A stretch of DNA of 14,777 nucleotides from Chloroflexota bacterium (GTDB taxonomy: Bacteria; Chloroflexota; Anaerolineae; CG2-30-64-16). The position numbers and the translations under genes were made by a program. This document shows positions 8,350 to 14,553 of the stretch, piece after piece (position 1 is the first letter of the stretch; each line of letters begins with the position of its first letter). The stretch is from assembly GCA_029555885.1 (NCBI GenBank), contig JAKPQT010000733.1:1-14777 (forward strand). The letters are read 5' to 3'. The notes under the pieces were generated by a model that saw nothing but the letters and a program-made list of their open reading frames with translations, had not been told where the DNA came from and did no database searches.

Positions 8350-8706
8350 CTATCGTTGAGCCGCGTTGTCCTGGCGCGGCGCTTGCTCGATGGCCGCCAG
8401 GTCATCGCGAATGGCGTGTTTCATCGGGATGCCGATGCGGTGGGCGGCCGAGCCGATGGCGTGGGAGGTGACCGGCCCGCCGATGACCAGGAGCACGATG
8501 AGCACCAACCCCTTGCCGAATTCCAGCGGTGTCAGCGCGACCGTCGCGAGCAGGAGCAGCGCGACCCCGAACACGCTCACCTTGCCGGTCGCGTGCAGCC
8601 GCGTGTAGACATCCGGCAGGCGGATGAATCCTACCACGCCGACGATCGAGAATGCGGTGCCGATGATTACAGCGATAATGGCGATGAGTTGGAAGAGTGT
8701 GTCCAT
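8350..8706 (-). CDS. mrpG: Mrp Na+/H+ antiporter subunit G (set 2, no RCK_C domain)
   Basis: MrpG family subunit of 118 residues with three hydrophobic helices and the signatures [19 protein letters not shown] (residues 26-44) and [17 protein letters not shown] (76-92). It ends in a short charged tail and has no regulatory domain, unlike the other mrpG (2377-2991). The open frame extends upstream, but that portion has no membrane character and overlaps mrpF. The ATG at 8706 begins the typical first helix ([15 protein letters not shown]), 26 bases after the mrpF stop. No strong Shine-Dalgarno precedes it, so the start rests on family alignment. Last gene of set 2; mrpA of set 1 follows 23 bases on. 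Confidence 0.94.
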   Translation of the reverse strand: MDTLFQLIAIIAVIIGTAFSIVGVVGFIRLPDVYTRLHATGKVSVFGVALLLLATVALTPLEFGKGLVLIVLLVIGGPVTSHAIGSAAHRIGIPMKHAIRDDLAAIEQAPRQDNAAQR

Positions 8707-8732
8707 TGCGTCCAGCCCGGTACGGGTTCCAT

Positions 8733-9008
8733 CTAAAACATCTGCTGGTCCGAGATGTATTTCGCCAGCGCGATCGTGCCGACGAAGCCCAGGGCGGCCA
8801 GGCCCAGCGCCACATCGATATAGGTCGAGTTCACCAGGATCAGCGCAATCAGCACCAGCACGGCCAGTATCAGCGTGCCCACCAGGTCGCTGCCGATCAG
8901 GCGGTCGATGACGTTCTCCCCGCGCCACACGCGCCAGACGCACACCGCAATCAGGGCGATGTGGATTGCCAGGGCGATATCGAGGACGCTGGAAAGGATT
9001 TGGCTCAT
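8733..9008 (-). CDS. mrpF: Mrp Na+/H+ antiporter subunit F (set 2)
   Basis: MrpF family, 91 residues, three predicted helices. The family core appears as RGENVIDRLIGSDLVGTLIL (residues 29-48), corresponding to GPTLPDRVVALDLIATLMIG in set 1. The usual Pro before the Asp-Arg pair is Ile here, while Asp-Arg and the following Asp are kept. NSTYIDVALGLAALGFVGT (60-78) is the third-helix block with the conserved Asp. The ATG at 9008 lies 34 bases downstream of mrpE. Only a weak GAAGA-like ribosome site is visible. It is structural and needed for complex assembly by analogy with characterised Mrp systems. Confidence 0.94.
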   Translation of the reverse strand: MSQILSSVLDIALAIHIALIAVCVWRVWRGENVIDRLIGSDLVGTLILAVLVLIALILVNSTYIDVALGLAALGFVGTIALAKYISDQQMF

Positions 9009-9042
9009 TGTCTTCAGCTCTACTCAGCGCATGCCGGGCAGG

Positions 9043-9522
9043 TCAGGCGAAAATCTTGCTCAACAGGTCGCGGCGCATGGTCTGCGCCTCGGTCGCGTAT
9101 TGGGCCGCGTGCGTGGCATCCAGGCAATGCACGTACAGGACGCCCTTATCGTCGATGCCGATGACCAGCTCGCCCGGCGTGATGGAGAGCGCATGTGCGC
9201 TGAGCGCGGTCGCCAACTCGCTTTTGCAGCCCGAATGAATGGCGACGATGCCGGGCTGGATCGGCAGCTTGGGGTCGAGCACGATGCGCGCCACACCGAC
9301 GCCGCTCCTGACGACATCGGACGCCAGGAGCGCGATGTAACGGATCGTCGCCCAGATCGCAAGGGGCAGCCGGCGCAGGTCCATGCGGCCCGGCTGCGGT
9401 CGCAACAGCAGCGCCGCTACGGTCGCCACCAGCACGCCCAGCACGATGTTGCTGAGCTGTAAGTTGCCGGTCAGCGCCAGGTAGATGACGAGCAGGATGA
9501 GGATGGTGCGAATATAGTGCAT
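9043..9522 (-). CDS. mrpE: Mrp Na+/H+ antiporter subunit E (set 2)
   Basis: MrpE family, 159 residues. N-terminal helices (TILILLVIYLALTGNLQLS and NIVLGVLVATVAALLLRP) are followed by a soluble tail with PKLPIQPGIVAI (84-95), LSITPGELVIGIDDKGV (112-128) and VLYVHCLDA, the family's TPGT...D...VHW-type block. The upstream extension of the frame overlaps mrpD out of frame and is not protein-like. The ATG at 9522 is 11 bases after the mrpD stop, with AAGG about ten bases upstream. It is a structural subunit of set 2, clearly diverged from the mrpE of set 1. Confidence 0.94.
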   Translation of the reverse strand: MHYIRTILILLVIYLALTGNLQLSNIVLGVLVATVAALLLRPQPGRMDLRRLPLAIWATIRYIALLASDVVRSGVGVARIVLDPKLPIQPGIVAIHSGCKSELATALSAHALSITPGELVIGIDDKGVLYVHCLDATHAAQYATEAQTMRRDLLSKIFA

Positions 9523-9533
9523 AGTCGTCTGCC

Positions 9534-11033
9534 TTAGCGCCCCAGCACGGCCATGATATACAGGGTCGGATCCCCCAGCCACATCGCCACATCGTTCGCC
9601 AGGCGCAGGAGCGGCTCGGCCCACAGCCCCAGCAGCAGGCACAGGCCAATCAGCAGGGTCGGGGCCAGCAGATTGTCACCGCCCGACTTGGCCTTGACTC
9701 CCTCTGCAGGCGGCGTCCACCAGATGAGCTGGAAGGCCCGCACCACATAGACCAGCGTCAGGATGCCGGCCACGCCGATGATCGCGAGCGCAGGATACTC
9801 GCCGGCCAGCACACCGCTGCGGAACAGGGCCAGCTTGCCGACAAACCCGTTGGTGGGCGGGATGCCGGCCAATGCCAAACCACCCAGCAGGAAGAGCCCG
9901 CCCATGTAGGGCAGCGTCTTGCCTACGCCGGTGATATTCGCAAACGCGGCGGACTTGATGGGCGCGCGGCTGGCAACTGCGCCGGCCAGCATCAGCAGGG
10001 CGGCCTTGATGAGGCTGTGATTGACCGTCAGCACGAGCGCCGCGGCCAGCGCAAACGGCGTGCCCCAGCCGATGCCGGCCAGGATCAGGCCGATCTGCGC
10101 CAGGGTCGAGTAAGCCAGCATGCGTTTGGCGTTGTGCGTGCCCAGCGCGGCCAGCCCGCCGAACAGGATGCCGGCGATGCCCAGGACGACCAGCAGCCCC
10201 CTCAGCGTGGCGGCCTGGGGTAGGAAGAGCAGCGTGGTCATCCGCAGGAAGCCGTAGACGCCCAGCTTCACCACCACGGACGAGAGCATCGCGCTGACCG
10301 GCGTCGGCGCGGCGGTGTGGAAGTCGGGCTGCCAGAAGTGCAGCGGCACGACGGCGCTCTTCGCCATGAAGAAGACGAACATCAGCACCACGGCCATCGA
10401 GTGCAAGGGCGGCAGTGCGGTTCCAGCCTGAGCCTGCAGCACGATGCGCTGGGCCAGGTCGGCCATGTTCAGCGTGCCGTAGGAGACGTACAGCGCGCCC
10501 ACCGCACTGAGCAGGAAGATGGCCGCGAACAGGCTGATGAAGAAGTATTTGTACGCGGCCTCCGCGCCGTAGCGGTCGTCGGAGATGGCCGTCAGCACCG
10601 CGCCCGATGTGACCAGCAGCTCGGCGAACACGAACAGGTTGAAGATGTCGCCGGTCAGGAACGTGCCCGTCAGCCCGGTGGTGAGGGTCAAGAAGAGCGG
10701 GAAGAACGCCGGGTAGGTGATGCACTTGTCCCGGCAGCCCAGCGCGTAGATCATGCCCGTCACCATGACCCCCTGGGCCATGACCACCATGCTCGCACCC
10801 AACAGGTCGCCTACCAGCCCGATGCCGAACGGCGCCGGCCAACCGCCGAGCTGGAACACGACCGGCCCCTGCGTCCACGCGGCCCACAGCAGCGCAATGG
10901 TCGCCGCGAACGAGGTGAGCAGCGTGCCGAACGACCACGCGCGCTGGACGCGCGGCCAGCGCCAGACCAGCAGCCCCACGGCTGCGCCGGTCAGCGGGAT
11001 GAGGATGGGCAGCAGGACGAGGTGTCCGTTCAC
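9534..11033 (-). CDS. mrpD: Mrp Na+/H+ antiporter subunit D, antiporter-like (set 2)
   Basis: NuoL/M/N-like proton-translocating subunit of 499 residues. Expected charged residues are Glu138 in GDIFNLFVFAELLVTSG, Lys225 in FFMAKSAVVPLHFWQP, Lys256 in VVVKLGVYGFLRM, His339 and Lys343 in VNHSLIKAALLML, and Lys400 in IPPTNGFVGKLALF. All proton-path positions are retained, so the subunit should be functional. The start is the GTG at 11033: an in-frame stop lies only five codons upstream and no ATG is available, so the start is well constrained. GGTGAGG about ten bases upstream is the likely Shine-Dalgarno. The gap to mrpC is 75 bases, the largest inside the antiporter genes, and it contains a 12-bp duplication. 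Confidence 0.96.
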   Translation of the reverse strand: MNGHLVLLPILIPLTGAAVGLLVWRWPRVQRAWSFGTLLTSFAATIALLWAAWTQGPVVFQLGGWPAPFGIGLVGDLLGASMVVMAQGVMVTGMIYALGCRDKCITYPAFFPLFLTLTTGLTGTFLTGDIFNLFVFAELLVTSGAVLTAISDDRYGAEAAYKYFFISLFAAIFLLSAVGALYVSYGTLNMADLAQRIVLQAQAGTALPPLHSMAVVLMFVFFMAKSAVVPLHFWQPDFHTAAPTPVSAMLSSVVVKLGVYGFLRMTTLLFLPQAATLRGLLVVLGIAGILFGGLAALGTHNAKRMLAYSTLAQIGLILAGIGWGTPFALAAALVLTVNHSLIKAALLMLAGAVASRAPIKSAAFANITGVGKTLPYMGGLFLLGGLALAGIPPTNGFVGKLALFRSGVLAGEYPALAIIGVAGILTLVYVVRAFQLIWWTPPAEGVKAKSGGDNLLAPTLLIGLCLLLGLWAEPLLRLANDVAMWLGDPTLYIMAVLGR

Positions 11034-11095
11034 AGCGTCAGGGCCTCACCGATTCTGAGCGTGACGTCATGTGCCATAGTTCGCGTCGTTCGTCG

Positions 11096-11119
11096 CTCAA
11101 TTCCTGGCTCAATTCCTCA
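11096..11119. repeat. 12-bp direct tandem duplication across the mrpC (set 2) stop codon
   Basis: CTCAATTCCTGG (11096-11107) is followed directly by CTCAATTCCTCA (11108-11119), identical at 10 of 12 bases. On the coding strand each unit contains AGG AAT TGA, so the second unit repeats the last two codons and the stop of mrpC in frame. The first unit read on the coding strand is the original terminator and the second a redundant in-frame stop. It looks like replication slippage in the mrpC-mrpD spacer; no function is evident. Confidence 0.6.
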
Positions 11120-11441
11120 ACTCCGAGATTTCATCAGAATCCGCGGTGTGATAGCGCGTCGAGAGCACGTAGAGCAGGGCCAGCACCAGCGAGAACCCGG
11201 CCATGCTGATGACGATCGCGGTGAGCACCAGCGCCTGGGGCAGCGCGTCGCTGCGCTGGCCGGTTTCGTTGACGTAAGCCGCAACCAGGCCCTGGTACGC
11301 GCCGGTGGATAGCAGGAACAGATTCACCGCATTCGAGATGATGATCAGCCCGATGGTGGAGCGGATCACGTTGCGGCGCAGCATCTGGAAGATGCCCACC
11401 CCGAACATCGCGCCGATGGCCAGCGCCTTAAGCAGATCCAT
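11109..11441 (-). CDS. mrpC: Mrp Na+/H+ antiporter subunit C, NuoK-like (set 2)
   Basis: MrpC/NuoK-like subunit of 110 residues with three helices. Signatures are QMLRRNVIRSTIGLIIISNA (residues 19-38), the Arg-Arg-Asn motif, and DALPQALVLTAIVISMAGFS (65-84), an almost exact family consensus. The C-terminal tail is short and charged. The ATG at 11441 follows AGGAAG five to six bases upstream and starts 44 bases after the mrpAB stop. A 12-bp tandem duplication covers its stop codon and duplicates the last codons. Confidence 0.96.
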   Translation of the reverse strand: MDLLKALAIGAMFGVGIFQMLRRNVIRSTIGLIIISNAVNLFLLSTGAYQGLVAAYVNETGQRSDALPQALVLTAIVISMAGFSLVLALLYVLSTRYHTADSDEISELRN

Positions 11442-11485
11442 AGTGCTTCCTGGTCTTCTTGTATCAACAAAGCCGGATACCCGGC

Positions 11486-14434
11486 CTACTTTTCCACCGG
11501 CGCATCCTTCGGATGTCCCAATGCACCCAAGGTCATGGACGCGCCGCCGAGCACCGTCAGGCAGATGGCCGCCTCGAAAATGAAGGAGGTGCTGAGTGCG
11601 AAGCCCCTCGGCAGCGGCAGCCCGAGCATCTTACCATAGTCGAGGTTGGCGAAGAACGAGCCGGTCAGTACGGCGGCCAGGACGGCATCCAGGATGACGA
11701 GCAGCAGCCCCGCACCGATGAGATTGAAGGGCCGCAACCACGGCAACTGCCGCCGCGTTTCTTCGTAGCCGAACACCACGTACCAGAACGCGATGGCCAG
11801 GCTGATGATGACGCCCGCGGTGAAGCCGTCGCCGGCCTGGTCATGGCCGTACATCATCTGCACCGAGCCCAAAATCAGCGTCACCGGCAGCAAGACATGC
11901 GCCAGGACGCGTACGAACGGTGACGGCCGGATCCCGCCGATGCCCATGATGCGATAGTCGTGTTCTTCGTCGCCCAGGCCGTACTCGTGTTCCGGGCCGT
12001 GGGCCACCGCCTGGACCTCGGGGGCTGTGCCTGCCGGGGTTCCGGTGGCCGCGGCTGCCGGTCTGCCCTTCCCCCAATCCGCGCGAGCGGCATAGCGCAG
12101 CAGCGTATACACGCCCAGTCCTGCCAGCCCGAAGACGGCGATTTCGATGAGCGTGTCGAAGCCGCGGAAGTCGATCACGATCGCGCCCACAATGTCGGCC
12201 GCACCGGTGAGCGGTTTGGCATTGCTTTCGAAGAACGGGGTGACGATGCTCACGCGCGGCCGGGAGGTCAGCGCGACGAGGGTCAGGATCATCACGGCGA
12301 ACCCGCCCGCGGCCGCAATGAAGGCATCGCGCACCAGGCCGGCCCGGCTCTGCTTGAAGGTCAGCTCCCAGGCGCGACGGCGCTGTTCGCGGGGCAGACT
12401 CGTCAGCGCCAGCACGAGGATCACCACGCTGAGGATGTCGACCACGACCTGGACGAGCGCCACATCAGGCGCGGGCTCCAGGACCATGATGACGGCGACG
12501 CTCAACCCCGACGCGCCCAACGCCAGGATGGCGTTGAAATCGCGGCGCAGGAAGATGCTCAGCGCGGCGGCCGCGGTCGCGAGGCCCAGGGTGAAGACGC
12601 GCAGGATCGTCAGCTCATCCAGGGTGAACGGCGGGATGGTCGTGGGCAGCGGCATGCGGCCGAACAGCAACATCAGCACGACCAGGCTGATGAGCATCGT
12701 CGCGAGGTAGCGCCGGAGCTGGCCCGACTGGGTGCGCGTTGCGATGTAGGCGCCGCGGTCTAGCAGCCGGAGCGCGGCGGCATACCAGGCGTTGAAGCTG
12801 ATCCGCTCAGGCACGCGCTGCTGCAGGGCACGCGCACGGGCGCGGAACGTCCATAGTACCAGGCCCAGCGAGACGGCCACGATGCTCAGAATCAGTGGTG
12901 GGTTGATGCCGGTCCAGAGGGCCAGCGATACCTTGACGGTGTCGCCATAGGCGGCGGCTGCGGCGTTGGCGAAGAAGGTCGCCAGCCCCTGCGGCTCCGG
13001 CAGCAGGCCCAACGCGAGCGACAGCAGCGCCGGCACCGCGGGCATGGCGATCATCCAGCGGGGCGCTTCATGCGCGCGCACGTGGGGATCGCGCGGCCCG
13101 CCCATGAATGCCTCCCAGATCAACGTGCCGGCCTGGGTCAGGATCAGCGCGCCCGCGGCCACGGCGGCAGCGGCCAGCAACGCGACGCCGGCCGGGGGGA
13201 GGCTGGGATGGGTCACCGAGGCCAGCAGCGTCTCTTTGGCCAGGAAGCCGAACATGGGCGGCAGGCCGGCCATCGAGAGGCCGGCGACGGCGCCGACGAC
13301 GAAGGTGAAGGGCATGGCGCGGCGCAGGCCGCCCAGGCGGTCGAGGTCGCGCGTGCCGGTCTCGTGGTCCACGATGCCGGCGACGAGGAAGAGGGCCGAC
13401 TTGTACAGCGCGTGCGCGACCACGCTGATGACCAGCGCCTTGAACGCGTTGGAGGTGTCGTCACCGATCAACATGACCAGGACGCCGAGCTGGCTGACGG
13501 TGGAGTAGGCCAGCAGGCTCTTCATGTCGCGCTTCTTGAGCCCGAGGTAGGCGCCAGCCAGCATCGTGAGCAGACCGAAGCTGGTCAGGAGCCAGAACCA
13601 CGCCTCGGTGAGACCCAGCGCGGGGTTCATGCGCGCCAGCAGGTAGATGCCGGCCTTGACCATGGTCGCGGAGTGCAGATATGCACTGGCCGGCGTGGGC
13701 GCGGTCATGGCGTCGGGCAGCCAGATGTGCGCGGGGACCTGCGCGCTCTTGGTGAAGGCCCCGAACGCGACGAGGCCGAGCATTACGCCGTAGACCGGGC
13801 TGCTGCGCAGGATGTCACCGCTGCGGAGGATGGTGGCGTAATCCATGCCGCCGGCGGTCGAGCCGACAAAGAGGAGCCCGGCCAGCAGCGCGATCCCGCC
13901 GCCGCCCGTGATGAACAGCGACTTGAACGCGCCCCGCCGCGCGGCCTCGTCCTTGAACTTGTACGCAATCAGCAGGAACGAGGCGAGGCTGGTGCCCTCC
14001 CAGAAGACGAACAGGGTGATCACATCGCCGGCCAGCAGCACGCCCAGCATCATGGTCATGAACAGGAACAGGTAGGCCAGGAAACGCCACGCACTGTTAT
14101 CGCCCTTGAAATAGTAGCCCGTGTAGACCACGACCAGCGTCCCGATGCCCGAGACCAGCAACAGGAAGAGCGCGCTCAGGTTGTCGAAGTAGAGGCTTGC
14201 GGCCATCCCGAGTGACGGCATCCAGTTCACGGTGAGGGTCAGCGCGCTGCCATCGCTGATGGCCGGCAGGCGGTTGAGAAAGAAGATGAAGGCGGCCAGG
14301 GGCAAGCTCGCCAGCAGCCAGGCAGTCCGGGTGATGCTCAGGCGGCGGTTGAGCACGGGATGGCCGTAACCCGCGGCCAGCAGTGCGGCGGCCAGGGTCA
14401 GTATGAGCGGGAGGAAAAGCCACGGGTCGTGCAT
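11486..14434 (-). CDS. mrpA: Fused Mrp Na+/H+ antiporter subunits A and B (set 2)
   Basis: 982 residues, MrpA and MrpB in one chain, as in group-2 mrp operons. Residues 1-500 are the NuoL-like antiporter module: Glu146 (FVFWEGTSLASFLLIA), Lys229 (AFTKSAQVPAHIWLP), Lys260 (ATMVKAGIYLLARM), His341/Lys345 (VAHALYKSALFLVAG), Lys400/Glu401. Residues 610-685 are the MbhD-like segment, but APDVALVQVVVDILSV has Asp666 where set 1 has Glu664. Residues 745-780 are MbhE-like (VIDFRGFDTLIEIAVF, Glu763). Residues 784-832 are a Pro/Ala then His/Glu/Asp-rich linker, and 835-970 are MrpB with the glycine motif changed to GHDQAGDGF. I chose the ATG at 14434 because the family N-terminus (HDPWLFLPLILTL) begins there and a promoter ends seven bases upstream. 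The upstream ATG at 14443 overlaps the -10 element. Confidence 0.96.
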   Translation of the reverse strand: MHDPWLFLPLILTLAAALLAAGYGHPVLNRRLSITRTAWLLASLPLAAFIFFLNRLPAISDGSALTLTVNWMPSLGMAASLYFDNLSALFLLLVSGIGTLVVVYTGYYFKGDNSAWRFLAYLFLFMTMMLGVLLAGDVITLFVFWEGTSLASFLLIAYKFKDEAARRGAFKSLFITGGGGIALLAGLLFVGSTAGGMDYATILRSGDILRSSPVYGVMLGLVAFGAFTKSAQVPAHIWLPDAMTAPTPASAYLHSATMVKAGIYLLARMNPALGLTEAWFWLLTSFGLLTMLAGAYLGLKKRDMKSLLAYSTVSQLGVLVMLIGDDTSNAFKALVISVVAHALYKSALFLVAGIVDHETGTRDLDRLGGLRRAMPFTFVVGAVAGLSMAGLPPMFGFLAKETLLASVTHPSLPPAGVALLAAAAVAAGALILTQAGTLIWEAFMGGPRDPHVRAHEAPRWMIAMPAVPALLSLALGLLPEPQGLATFFANAAAAAYGDTVKVSLALWTGINPPLILSIVAVSLGLVLWTFRARARALQQRVPERISFNAWYAAALRLLDRGAYIATRTQSGQLRRYLATMLISLVVLMLLFGRMPLPTTIPPFTLDELTILRVFTLGLATAAAALSIFLRRDFNAILALGASGLSVAVIMVLEPAPDVALVQVVVDILSVVILVLALTSLPREQRRRAWELTFKQSRAGLVRDAFIAAAGGFAVMILTLVALTSRPRVSIVTPFFESNAKPLTGAADIVGAIVIDFRGFDTLIEIAVFGLAGLGVYTLLRYAARADWGKGRPAAAATGTPAGTAPEVQAVAHGPEHEYGLGDEEHDYRIMGIGGIRPSPFVRVLAHVLLPVTLILGSVQMMYGHDQAGDGFTAGVIISLAIAFWYVVFGYEETRRQLPWLRPFNLIGAGLLLVILDAVLAAVLTGSFFANLDYGKMLGLPLPRGFALSTSFIFEAAICLTVLGGASMTLGALGHPKDAPVEK

Positions 14435-14553
14435 ATGCGCCATTCTACACGAAGAATCGATGGACGCCAAAGGAACACCGGCGCCAGCGTGAGCAGGAGA
14501 TAGAGGGCAATCCAGAGGATGCCCTGGAGATAACGTCTGGTGCTCTGGGTCAT
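14398..14553 (-). CDS. 51-residue membrane ORF, probable truncated N-terminus of a ferric-reductase-like protein
   Basis: The ATG at 14553 overlaps the stop of the preceding oxidoreductase (TGATG) and has GAGGAAG just upstream, so it should be translated. Residues 6-28 (RRYLQGILWIALYLLLTLAP and the next few) form one transmembrane helix. From memory of the family, this resembles the N-terminus of ferric-reductase-like transmembrane proteins, which normally continue for hundreds of residues. Here the similarity ends after PVFL near residue 28. The rest (WRPSILRVEWRICTTRGFSS) is the mrpA promoter region and the first codons of mrpAB read in another frame. I read it as a remnant left by a deletion or rearrangement that joined the Mrp cluster to this locus. 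A genuine small membrane protein is possible. Confidence 0.45.
   Translation of the reverse strand: MTQSTRRYLQGILWIALYLLLTLAPVFLWRPSILRVEWRICTTRGFSSRSY
14442..14470 (-). promoter_or_regulatory. Sigma70-type promoter for the Mrp gene cluster, leaderless arrangement
   Basis: On the minus strand TTGGCG (14470-14465; 4 of 6 to TTGACA) is followed after exactly 17 bases by TAGAAT (14447-14442; 5 of 6 to TATAAT). Seven bases then separate it from the ATG at 14434, so the expected transcription start falls at or one base before the A of the start codon. No Shine-Dalgarno precedes that ATG, which fits a leaderless mRNA. It is the clearest promoter-like element I found ahead of the thirteen mrp genes. 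Experimental start sites are not known. Confidence 0.55.

Noticed and set aside
11030..11077. 15-codon leader ORF (MAHDVTLRIGEALTL) whose stop overlaps the GTG start of mrpD in set 2
   Set aside because: The overlap would suit translational coupling, but there is no Shine-Dalgarno before its ATG and an ORF this short can arise by chance. Conservation in relatives would be needed.
13070..14215. Long plus-strand open frame of 381 codons opposite the mrpAB gene
   Set aside because: It is rich in Arg, Glu, Gln, Gly and His, with no domain, membrane or motif character, and lies fully antisense to a strongly supported Mrp gene. High-GC coding DNA routinely leaves such frames open. The same holds for the long plus-strand frames at 1572-2696, 4414-5223, 7331-8116 and 10317-11312.
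2377..14434. Reading the antiporter-like genes as complex I or a membrane-bound hydrogenase/formate hydrogenlyase
   Set aside because: NuoL/M/N/K-like and MbhD/E-like parts occur in all of these, but no peripheral-arm, NiFe-hydrogenase or iron-sulfur subunit is present. Gene order A-G with E, F and G subunits is specific to Mrp antiporters.
14435..14470. Upstream starts for mrpAB (TTG at 14470 or ATG at 14443)
   Set aside because: They add a non-family hydrophilic stretch, have no ribosome site, and the ATG at 14443 lies within the -10 element. The start at 14434 gives the expected MrpA N-terminus.
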